A DNA stretch of 64,000 nucleotides, from assembly GCA_013368325.1 (NCBI GenBank), contig JAACJK010000226.1, positions 62,001-126,000 on the forward strand, written 5' to 3'. A program made the position numbers and the translations under genes. Under the pieces are notes generated by a model. It saw only the letters and a program-made list of their open reading frames with translations. It was not told where the DNA came from and searched no databases. Shown here one piece after another: positions 55,661 through 64,000 of this stretch. Numbering within the stretch: the first letter of the stretch is position 1; each line of letters opens with the position of its first letter. This DNA comes from Ephemerocybe angulata (Eukaryota; Basidiomycota; Agaricomycetes; Agaricales; Psathyrellaceae).

Positions 55661-57628
55661 TCAGACACTCTTATCAGAAGGTCGAATACCTGCTACTCTC
55701 TCTATTTTCACTTTTATGTGGTTCTTGAATCTCGGTGTCATGAGTGCACGGAAGATAAGGTCGTTCGCACTACACAGTGTGATCAACAGAAACGTTGAAG
55801 CCTCGCCAAAAACAAGCGAAAGACTTACACTGTATCGAAGAGCTCCAATCCCTCCGCCTTCCTGAACAGATTGCCGAGGATGAGATAGAGCTCAGCCCAG
55901 GCAAGGCTAGGTGTCAAAAATCACCAAAATTAGCACCCAGTTTCGAGCAGGGGGAAAGCACGCACTTGACTCCGATACACGACCTTTGACCCTTCGAGAA
56001 CGCAACAAGATAGTTAGCCGTATCCCCCGCTCCTTTGACGAGCCAGCGATCTGGGTCGAACTTCTTAGGATTGGGAAATATGTCGGGATTGAGATGCACG
56101 AAGGTTTGGCTCATGCCGACGACAGTCTGTAACGATTGATGCTTTTTAGTCGAGCCAATTTAAACTTATCCATATTTCGCGAGACCACCTACTCCCTTCG
56201 GTACGAGAACGCCCCCAATAAGCGCGTCCTCCGTTACAATGCGTGGAAGTGGGCTGACGACGCCATGGGACAGCCTGAGCGCTTCCTGTATCACAGCCGT
56301 CTGACAAGGTAGGTTAGCAACTAAACGAAAATCTGGCACACCTCATTGAGAAGACACAACGCACGAGGTAAGGCAGCTTCTCCAGCTTCTCTAATGGTAG
56401 CGGCACCTCCAACTCAGGCCACGCATCCACCAGCTCGGCTCTCAGCCTCCTCCCAATTTCCTTGTTATCGAGCACATGAAACGCCGCCATCGTACAGGTA
56501 TTCGCCACCGTCTCCGTTCCCGCGCCGACCAAAGAGGCACCGTGCTGCTTCAACACCTCTTTCTCAAACTTCACTCCATTCCTCGGGTTCAGCATATGGT
56601 GGTAGACAGTTTCGTGTTCCCCATTCTCCAGCGAACTCGGATTCGCAAGTATCTCGGTAATCTGGTCCTCCAGAGTTTGGAAAAACAAGACACGTCCTGC
56701 AGCTGCAGGAGCGAACCTGTTCCTGATGAAGGCCGGCATATTGAAAAGGACGATGCGCATGAATGGGAAATGTTGCATAATGAAGACGGTGAAGTTCGAA
56801 TTCTGGAATCCGACCATAGCTGGGTGCTCGAAGTTGGGGTACTCGACGATGTGGTAGGCCTTGGCGAAGCAGTATGTGGTTATGACTTCCATTGTGACAG
56901 AGGAAAAGCCGCGATAGAGGTTAATAATTTCACCAGTTCCGGAGCGCTTAGACAGGGAGGACATAAAGCGGTCGACCTTGAGACAACGGGGTTGAAAGTA
57001 AGAAAAGGAGTCTGACTGAAATGATGGTAGGTACAGACCACTTGCTGCACGACATTCTCGAGTTGGAAGACCTTCTTCCTTGAAAAGAGGGGCCGAACGA
57101 TGGCCGCTCGCTCTTTCGCTGCTTTGATGTCGGTACATCCAAACAGCGACTGTGGGACGGTAAAGGCGGCGTAGAACCAGGCCTCCTTGGGAAACCTGGG
57201 ATCCCGATAGATGCTATCGTAGGCTTCTAAACTAGAGAAGTGAAGCTGAAGGGGACAGATTAGACGCAGAAGTGGCCAGATACAGGACACAGGTGCGTAC
57301 CCGGTTTGGTCCAATACGGACGACTTGCCCTGCGTTCAAAGTAAAGTTCCTCGGTGGTTACCGTGTATAGGTTCGCGGATCACATACCATATTTCTCATG
57401 CAGCTGCTCAAGGTGCTTTAGAATGTGCCCATCCTTAACCAAATCGTAGTATGACACGTAATACTCCGTCAAAGCAGCTAGAGGTGGCCCGGGCACATGG
57501 GACAGAGGATGGAAGTACAGCCGTGAAGCGATAAAGTACGTCGCCAACGAGAGCAGGAGGGCTAAGGCGACCAAGCTAAAGCCCGTCATGTCCAGCGACA
57601 AGAAATGCTGAAAAGGGTGAACACTCAT
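55661..57628 (-). CDS. Cytochrome P450, copy 1
   Basis: A membrane-bound heme monooxygenase. ATG 57628; N-terminal anchor [20 protein letters not shown], then the Pro-rich hinge [14 protein letters not shown]. Further landmarks: [29 protein letters not shown]-helix [11 protein letters not shown]-helix [10 protein letters not shown] (ExxR); PxRFxP-region FDPDRW; heme loop [10 protein letters not shown] (Cys ligand); [16 protein letters not shown]; and a C-terminal [15 protein letters not shown] ending near DKSV. At least seven introns; the last exon ends at 55661. It resembles fungal trichodiene-oxygenase-like P450s, but substrate and CYP family number are not determined. CTATATAGG lies 70-78 nt upstream (57699-57706). 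It is paralogous to the gene at 60938-62877, with matching intron positions. Confidence 0.85.
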
Positions 57629-57706
57629 GGCCTTGCTGTAAGACCGGGGCTGAACGTTAGAGGGGAATGAGGGGAATGCAATGAATAGCCATGCTCACCT
57701 ATATAG

Positions 57707-58078
57707 GTCCCTTCAAAAAGAAGAAGCACGTCCTGTTTTAGTTTGGGATCCACCCAACTTCCACTCAGGGGTATGGCCAAGTTTCGTGGAGGTTAGTAAA
57801 GAACTGTTGACTGCCTGGGAGGCTGACGTGAAGCACATCGCGAAGCGCTCCTGGCATCTATTCTTGAATTGAAACTCGCGAACTCAGAGAGTGATGATAC
57901 CTCCATGGTTGCACCCTCAGCGGGCAATCTTACTCGAATATCGGCCATGCATGTGAGGCTGCAGACCTGGTAAATCTCTTGGAGTATATCAGAATGCTGG
58001 GAAGGCGTCGGTAAGTCCATAGTCCGGTGTATGAATAGCAAGCACCCGCCACGTTGAAAACATGTGTTGATTCCAGCT
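57707..58078. other. Intergenic space, nothing recognised
   Basis: Short interval between P450 copy 1 and the DUF6593 gene. Apart from the P450 TATA-like box, nothing seen. Confidence 0.4.
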
Positions 58079-58800
58079 TCAATGCGATCGACGCTCCCTT
58101 TCCTTCCTCAACAACTCCATATATACAAATCCCATGACAATGAAATCGACCATATGGACACCCTCTTCGAGAATCTCAAAGGAAGCCTGGCGAGGCGGGC
58201 GTCTGTGCCTCCGGTGGAATTTGGCGACGAGGATTTTAGGCGTGGAGTTGAGGAACAGCTGTGATCAATGACGTGAAAGGCTGGCCATGGAAGAAGCATG
58301 GTGGAGGCGTACTGTGACTTTTTTACGATAGACTCTCCACTTGTACTCCCTTCCATCCGAAGGCCCGGTGCAGAGGTAGTCCCTGAGCAGTGTGTCAGCC
58401 TCAGCAACTTCAAGTCGCGACGTTTATTAGTGGCCGCACTCACACCCCGTACCAACCCCACCCACCAGGGCGAAATATTTCGTCTGTACTTCGGGGGACA
58501 CCATATCCTAGAGCGACTCTCGATTTGTGTGGTCTCCAGACATTGAACTCAATACGGGCGGAAAGGCTGAATTCGTCCTGCATATCGACAACATCTAGCT
58601 CGTATAAGTGGAAGAGCAGATTGGCAAACTCGGGAGCACCCACCTTCATGATTTTGTGGTAGGACAATCTTCTCTATGGTCGCAACTGGATTCTTGAACC
58701 TGAAGGGTGAGTGAGTGCGGTATATAACCTGGGTTACGTCTCCACTGGTGAGGCAATAGTTTGCATTGCATGGGTCGCCTGTCGTAAGGATGAACTCCAT
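58079..58800 (-). CDS. DUF6593-family protein, copy C (185 aa, four exons)
   Basis: Exons 58800-58644, 58594-58444, 58382-58313 and 58258-58079, in phase once the 49-nt intron with donor GTGGGT and acceptor GAGCTAG is removed; without it the gene looks frameshifted. MEFILTTGDPCNANYCLTSG, then VIYRTHSPFRFKN and VATIEKIV open the domain. GPSDGREYKWRVYRKKV is the family core motif. The C-terminus ASFEILEEGVHMVDFIVMGF and a basic helix (YMELLRKERERRSH) match copy B. It sits between the two diverging P450 genes. Function unknown. Confidence 0.72.
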
Positions 58801-59418
58801 AGTTGAGAAACCCCCTAGACCGGCTCGTCCAGAAGTAAGGTCCTCGTAGAGTACTTTCTTCCAAAGCTGTAAAGGACAAGAATGAGCAGGATCGCTGGTG
58901 GCGCCTAAAGGCAGTAACATACAGCACTCTGTCACACCCGGAAGCCACGAGTTAGCTTGTCCATATATTAAACTGTTGAGGCCGAACGCCACACTGGAGG
59001 AGCAAGAAATCTTAAAAAGACCCAGCCGAACGTCTGCCGTCACTTTTTGCTGGCTGTTCAGGTTTGGCTCAGGATTGCAAACCCAGGAGGAGATTGCGAT
59101 ATCGGTCAATTGGTCAGGCATTCGATTTTCGTTCAAATGCGACTATCTCCTCATTGTGATAGGACCATGAGATTAAAGTCACAGACCGCAGTCCCTATAT
59201 CTTTATAGTCTCTTGTCAGCATAACAACTTGGTCGTTGCAGAATCTACACGTACATGGTCGTCGTTCAAGTTCAAGGGACGCCAATTCCCCTTTCCACAT
59301 TTGCGACCGTGAGCCTAACCCTAGGCGCAAAGCCCGGCCCGGGATTACAAATACCCGAAAGTGCCCAAACCGAGAGCGGAACCGGAAGCATCAGCGACGA
59401 CCTCCTCTTGCTCCAACG
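58801..59418. other. Divergent promoter region
   Basis: About 600 nt between the start of DUF6593 copy C (-) and the J-domain gene (+). No gene supported; promoter elements not obvious. Confidence 0.4.
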
Positions 59419-60267
59419 ATGAGCTCGAACCTTTTATCAGCTTCGGCGTCGTTGAGACTGTCCCAGAGAGCCTCAACAAGCCAATGCAAAATGTTCTCCT
59501 CGAGTTCAATATGCAGGAGCCACTACGACACTCTGGGAGTGCGGCAGGATGCATCGAAAGCACAAATCAAGGTGAGAGTCGAGCTCAGTTTTTCGAACGT
59601 TTCTAATGTCAACGCAGTCTAGCTTCTATAGGGTTAGCCGAGTATCTTGAGACTCAATCACAGCTCTCACCAATCGTAGCTCAGTAAACAACATCACCCA
59701 GACTTGTCCAAAGACCCAAACTCGCCGGAGAGGTTCACAAAGCTGAGCGAGGCGTACCAGGTTCTGAGCAATGACCGGGACAGGTGCGCGACAACCACAT
59801 CTGGAAGGATATGTGAACTAAATCAATCAATCTACAGGAGAACCTACGACCGTAGCCTTCTTCACCGAGGGGGGTCAGCTTCAGTGGACAACGACATGTA
59901 TTCACGCTACTCCGCCCACGCTCCACCGCCCAAATCTCCCAAAGCGACCTACGCGTGGAAACACTCATACACCACCCGAACGGCAAAGGGGACGTATAGT
60001 GGCACCGCGTCGTATACGCCGTTTTCTGGCAGCAAAACCAAGAAACCACCGCCGGACTACGACTACAGTTTCACCGGCTCCCATCGGCAGTCGGCTGCGA
60101 ATCGGTACCACGACGTCTTGACTGGGACTCGACGGAGAGAGGAGGAAACCAGGAAGGAATTCGACGCTGTGCAGAGGGAGTCGACTCTGCTACGGGCGGC
60201 GCAGTTGCTTGGGGCGATAATACTCCCTGTAATGCTATTCACTGGGTTTGGGATGACCGGGACATAA
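59419..60267 (+). CDS. J-domain (DnaJ-like) co-chaperone, probably organellar membrane (236 aa, four exons)
   Basis: Exons 59419-59571, 59618-59641, 59680-59783 and 59838-60267, in phase. J domain at about residues 36-95: SHYDTLGVRQDASKAQIK, FYRVSR, LSKQHHPDLSKDP with the HPD tripeptide (65-67) that stimulates Hsp70, and FTKLSEAYQVLSNDRDRR. The Ser/Arg-rich, acidic-residue-poor N-terminus (SASASLRLSQRASTSQCK) looks like a mitochondrial presequence. A Tyr/Lys/Pro-rich middle is followed by a hydrophobic segment near the C-terminus (AAQLLGAIILPVMLFTGFG). A mitochondrial membrane-anchored J protein is the likely role, by inference. Confidence 0.82.
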
Positions 60268-60937
60268 TCCATAGATGACTGTATGTGCATCAACCTCCTC
60301 TTATACAGACCCTAGATTCCAATTGAACTTTCTGTAGTAGATATTTCGGAAAAATCCATTTATACCCACCTTTCTCCTGACTATACTAGTACGTGGACAG
60401 GCGCTTAATCGCTATGGAGGTAAGGGACTTGCAGCCGTAACCAATAATCAGTGATCACCCACTACCTTACGGTAGCAGGCATGACGATCCGGGGTTGGGT
60501 TCCTCACAAAGGTCGTGCTGAGCTATGTTGAGCGGGTCTGGGAAAGGGTGCTGCGACAAAGTTTGGCGTGCTGTCTATCCCTATCTTCGATAAAGGGAAC
60601 GAGGACCTGCTTGAGTTCTACGTGAAATGGAGTAAGGCACTCTTCCCAGCCATATTTGTACGCACCGCACTAATGCCCTTCCTAATTCTAGATAAGAAGC
60701 AAGGGACTAAGCAGATGACCAAATATCGCTGCTTCGCATGTGGGCCTTCCCCAAACGTGCCTACTACTATCCCTATCTCCCGAGAAGCAAGGAACGAGGA
60801 CGACAATTAAGGTGGCCGGAGATGCTTCCGCAGGGCTTCACGATGCTTCCAAAAGCTATGAGTAATACTGGAGCTGAGTCTAACCCACCTCGCATCCCCT
60901 TTCCTGCAACACCCAACTCCTATCCATTGCACACAGC
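60268..60937. other. Intergenic space upstream of P450 copy 2
   Basis: No gene supported. The open frame at 60568-60810 has no family resemblance and no splice support. Confidence 0.4.
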
Positions 60938-62877
60938 ATGAGCCCAGTCTACGAAGAACTCTTAGAGTCTCTGAGGACGCTCGAACCATCGCGACTGGCG
61001 CTAGGCGCGTTCTTCACTATCGCAGCAGGGTCAGCTGCGTATCTCGTCGTATCAAGACTGGTTCTTCACCCATTAGCCCACATACCTGGGCCAAAGCTCG
61101 CAGCTTTGACGGACTGGTACGTGACGTACTACGACCTCTGGAAGAATGGGAGGATGGTAGACCAGCTATCACTTCTGCATGAGCAATACGGTAGGCGAGT
61201 TTCAGTTTGAAGCTTGGACGTTTGCATACTCTCGATCTACTTAGGTCCTGTTGTACGAATAGGGCCAAACAAGGTTCGTGCATACCTCGTTTTATCTGGG
61301 CGCTTATTTCTAATTTCCTCCTATGTCCAGCTCGACTTTTGCGATTTAAAGGCATATGACCAAATCTACCGCGACGTTCGATTCCCGAAAGAAGATTGGT
61401 TCTACGACGCCTTTCTCCAGAAACGATGGTCGCTGTTTGGGTGTACAGACATCACGGATGCGAAGAGACGCGCCAACATCATCCGCCCCCTGTTCTCCAG
61501 AAAGAAAGTCCTGCATCTGGAACACGTAATCCAAGAAGTGGTAAGCGTACACCTTCACCCCCCTCTCTCCTATCTCCTCACACTACCCCCGATAGGTCGA
61601 CATATTCATCCTAACGCTCGCCGAAAAGTCCAAAGCCAGGGCAGTCACCAACATCTACCGCGGCTTCTCCTCCATCACAATGGAAGTCATGACCACCTAC
61701 TGCTTCGCCACAAAATTCCACATCCCCGAATACCCACACTTCGGCCACCCCGCTATGCTCGGCTTCCAAGAATCCAACTACACAATGTGCCTCATGCGGC
61801 ACTTTCCCCTCCTCCGCCATATCATCTTCAGAATGCCTGAATGGCTCACGCCCCCAGGTGCACTCGGACGCAAGGTCTTCGTGCAGGCGCTGAACCAGCA
61901 GGCGTCTGAGATCCTCGCTGACCCCAGTCTGTTGAACAAGTCCGACCACGAGACGGTTTATCATTATTTGTTGAATCCGGACTTGAATGGGGAGGAGATT
62001 CCGCAGCCGGGGTTGAGGGAACATGCGGTGTCGATGGTTGCAGCTGGAACGGAGACCGTCGGGAATACGTGCACTATGGCGACGTTTCACATCCTCAATG
62101 ATAAGAGGATAAAGGATAAACTCGCTGCGGAATTGGAGGAAGCTTGGCCGGACGTCGAATCGCATATGCCTCTGGAGAAATTGGAGAAGCTGCCTTACTT
62201 GGTATGATACTTCCTCTAGCTTTGGATGCGCGAGGGAGGGCTGACATGCAAGTAGACGGCAGTTATACAGGAAGCGCTTCGCCTATCCCATGGAGTCGTG
62301 ACCCCCTTGCCTCGAATCGTGACGGCGCCCACTCAAATCGGTGGGGTCCTCGTCCCTGAAAACGTGCTTTCCAACGGCCTTCCTGGGTTTTCACAAAATA
62401 TCTAACTGATGCGCATTAGACTGTGGTGGGCATGAGCCACACCTTCGTACATCTCAACACAGATATCTTCCCGAACCCGACGAAGTTCGACCCACAGCGG
62501 TGGCTTGAGAAGGACTCCGCCGACCTACTCAACCACGTGGTGCCGTTCTCGAAAGGTCAACGGTCGTGTGTGGGCGTCAAGTGGGTGTACTTCCTCTTAC
62601 GTGTGGGTGTAGTTTGTCGACTAATTAACTTGTTTTCGCAGCTTGGCTTGGGCTGAACTCTATCTCATACTCGGGAATCTCTTCAGAAAGGTCAATATGG
62701 AATTATTCGATACAAGGTGATTCATCTCGGCCCACCTGGAGCTTTCAGAGCTAATTGTGCGACCCTAGTGAACGCGACCTTAAATACCGGGCGTTGCTCA
62801 CCCCTAGGTATCATGGTGATGTTCGGGTCAAGATCGACAAAGTTCGAGGGACGCAGAATCTTAGAGACATTATCTGA
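60938..62877 (+). CDS. Cytochrome P450, copy 2
   Basis: ATG 60938: N-terminal anchor LALGAFFTIAAGSAAYLVVS, hinge HPLAHIPGPKLAAL, then GPVVRIGPNK, LDFCDLKAYDQIYRDVRFPK and GCTDITDAKRRANIIRPLFS. I-helix AAGTETVGNT, K-helix [14 protein letters not shown]-region FDPQRW, heme loop [26 protein letters not shown], and a last exon (62769-62877) ERDLKYRALLTPRYHGDVRV ending LRDII. At least seven introns, at the same places as in copy 1. The intron before LDFCDLK contains an exact GGGCGCTTA (61298-61306). Same P450 type as copy 1; reaction unknown. Intact by sequence. Confidence 0.85.
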
Positions 62878-63068
62878 GTCCTTCAACCCCTCAGTACTCA
62901 GTACAGCTGTGTCAAAGTATCAAATACCATCGACCCATTACATTTGCCACAAAACCAAGCGGATATACAACAGAAGAAGTCTACTCCTCATCAAGCGGCT
63001 TAACGCCTTCCAAATCCAACTGAAAATATTGTATCCTCATCGTCGAAAAGGAACTCCAAACGCACTCT

Positions 63069-63936
63069 TCACCTCTTGTTCACCTCTGCCGCCGTCTTCA
63101 CCCACCCCAAGTTCAAATACATCGGGATCGCTGCTGGAACTCGGACACCTTGAGAACGACCTTATCCACCTTCTGCCGTGTGCCCTTCCCTTCGACGTTT
63201 AGTTAGAGGGCCGAGATGATCGCCGGGTGCTTGCGATGACCGCCCGAAGAAGTTGGGCGCCTATTCCGCGGCGGCGGTGATGGATGGATACACCCATGCG
63301 CCGCAGCTCGACGGCACCTTTGACGCCTTGGTCGGAGTTAAGGTCTAGGTGGTGTTCAAAGGTTCGTAGTATTAGCTATGATTCCCTTTTAAAGTTTTCG
63401 TACGTGCCCAGTCCAACATACCCAACGATCGTCCCCTTGCCCTTGGCGCCCTCACCAGGCATCTCCTCAGCAATCCAAAAGTTGTGCTCCCCATAATGCT
63501 CATTTATATCCTTCATATCCGTCTCCAGCGCCTCGTTGCAGAAGCCCGTCATGGCGTCGGGAACTTTCCTCCCCATGGCGAGAACAACCGCGAAGGCAGC
63601 CAGGGCTTGGCCAGGGCCGTCGAGATCCCAAATGCCACGCGCGAGGCTCTGTGGGGCTGGGTGTGGCCGTGCAGGGTATTCGAGAAGAGGAGTATTTCCC
63701 GAAGAGAAAGTAGATGTAGCATAGGATGGACCCCCCTCTGAGGGGGATACTTATGATGACGTATATCGGAGGGCGGACTCCAGGCAGGAGTTTTCTGCGA
63801 AACGGTGTCAGGGACGCTCACTTCCCGTGTTGCATTCTACGAACAGCTTTCGAAGTTCCTCTGCGTCATCCTCTCTGTGTCCGATCTCACATCCTTACTC
63901 TGAGTCTCACACATACCGCAGGATTTTCGTGAACAT
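63069..63936 (-). pseudogene. GNAT-family N-acetyltransferase, apparently frameshifted
   Basis: Starts MFTKILREDDAEELRKLFVE (63936-63917 and 63874-63822), then NSCLESALRY, a hydrophobic stretch readable only in another frame (IPLRGGSILCYIYFLFGK), ALAAFAVVLAMGRKVPDAMT, NEALETDMKDI, FWIAEEMPG, TIVGYVGLG, VELRRMGVSIHHRRRGIGAQ (acetyl-CoA binding RRxGxG/A loop) and VDKVVLKVSEF. There the frame breaks: AAIPMYLNLGWVKTAAEVN and the stop at 63069 follow one base out of phase near 63133-63136, as if a G of GG were lost. A second mismatch occurs near 63755-63765. The family transfers acetyl groups from acetyl-CoA to amines or peptides. It could be a decaying gene or contain base-level assembly errors. 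Confidence 0.5.
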
Positions 63937-64000
63937 TGTGTAAACCGATTGAAGAACAAGTTAATCAGGCGTCATGACGAGTCGTGGCCAACAACCTCGA

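Noticed and set aside
58594..58660. Frameshift in the DUF6593 gene at 58.6 kb
   Set aside because: A 49-nt intron (58643-58595, GTGGGT..CTAG) restores the frame and the family sequence.
60568..60810. Open frame upstream of P450 copy 2
   Set aside because: No recognisable domain, no start context, and it lies where the P450 promoter is expected.

Overview
This is nuclear DNA of a filamentous basidiomycete, almost certainly a mushroom-forming agaricomycete. The evidence is many short introns (about 50-65 nt, GT..AG, CTNAC-type branch sites), agaric-type families (three DUF6593 genes, one DUF6533 multi-pass protein, F-box/LRR proteins), an AA9 lytic polysaccharide monooxygenase, shugoshin, Argonaute and P450 genes. 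The reading frames only make sense after splicing, so most exon limits below were worked out by hand from splice sites and frame continuity.

Left part (1-21 kb): the 3' end of a GH3 beta-glucosidase (+), a frame-disrupted F-box-like gene (-), two orphan genes (-), a Ser-rich disordered protein (+), a 757-aa nuclear-looking orphan (+), a repeat-bounded gene fragment near 10.8-11.3 kb, a DUF6533 gene (+), a small proline-rich protein (+), an intron-rich AA9 LPMO (-) and a GH31 alpha-glucosidase (-). GH3, AA9 and GH31 give this end a plant-polysaccharide and glucan-degrading flavour.

Middle (21-46 kb): ATG101 (+), a DUF6593 gene (-), a short-chain dehydrogenase (-), shugoshin SGO1 (-), a micro-exon Cys-rich protein (-), a gene-poor stretch at 32.1-36.0 kb, a secreted orphan (-) and a mucin-like single-pass membrane protein with a 960-nt intron (-). 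A run of five small disordered or Pro-rich genes follows, all on the minus strand (41.0-45.3 kb).

Right part (46-64 kb): a DUF6593 gene (+), a secreted 5'-nucleotidase-family protein (+), a 22-exon Argonaute with an intact DEDH catalytic tetrad (-), two paralogous P450 genes pointing away from each other and enclosing a DUF6593 gene and a J-domain gene, and a frame-broken GNAT acetyltransferase (-).

The most unusual signal is a shared promoter module. It is an inverted repeat GCGCTTA-NN-TAAGCGC accompanied by a GCTTTGT box. It lies upstream of two paralogous small Pro-rich genes (14.4 and 43.9 kb), the F-box gene and, in degenerate form, several other small disordered-protein genes. Its half-site TAAGCGCCC occurs seven times exactly in the window, where about 0.5 would be expected by chance. 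No tRNA, rRNA, CRISPR array, intact transposon or viral sequence was recognised.
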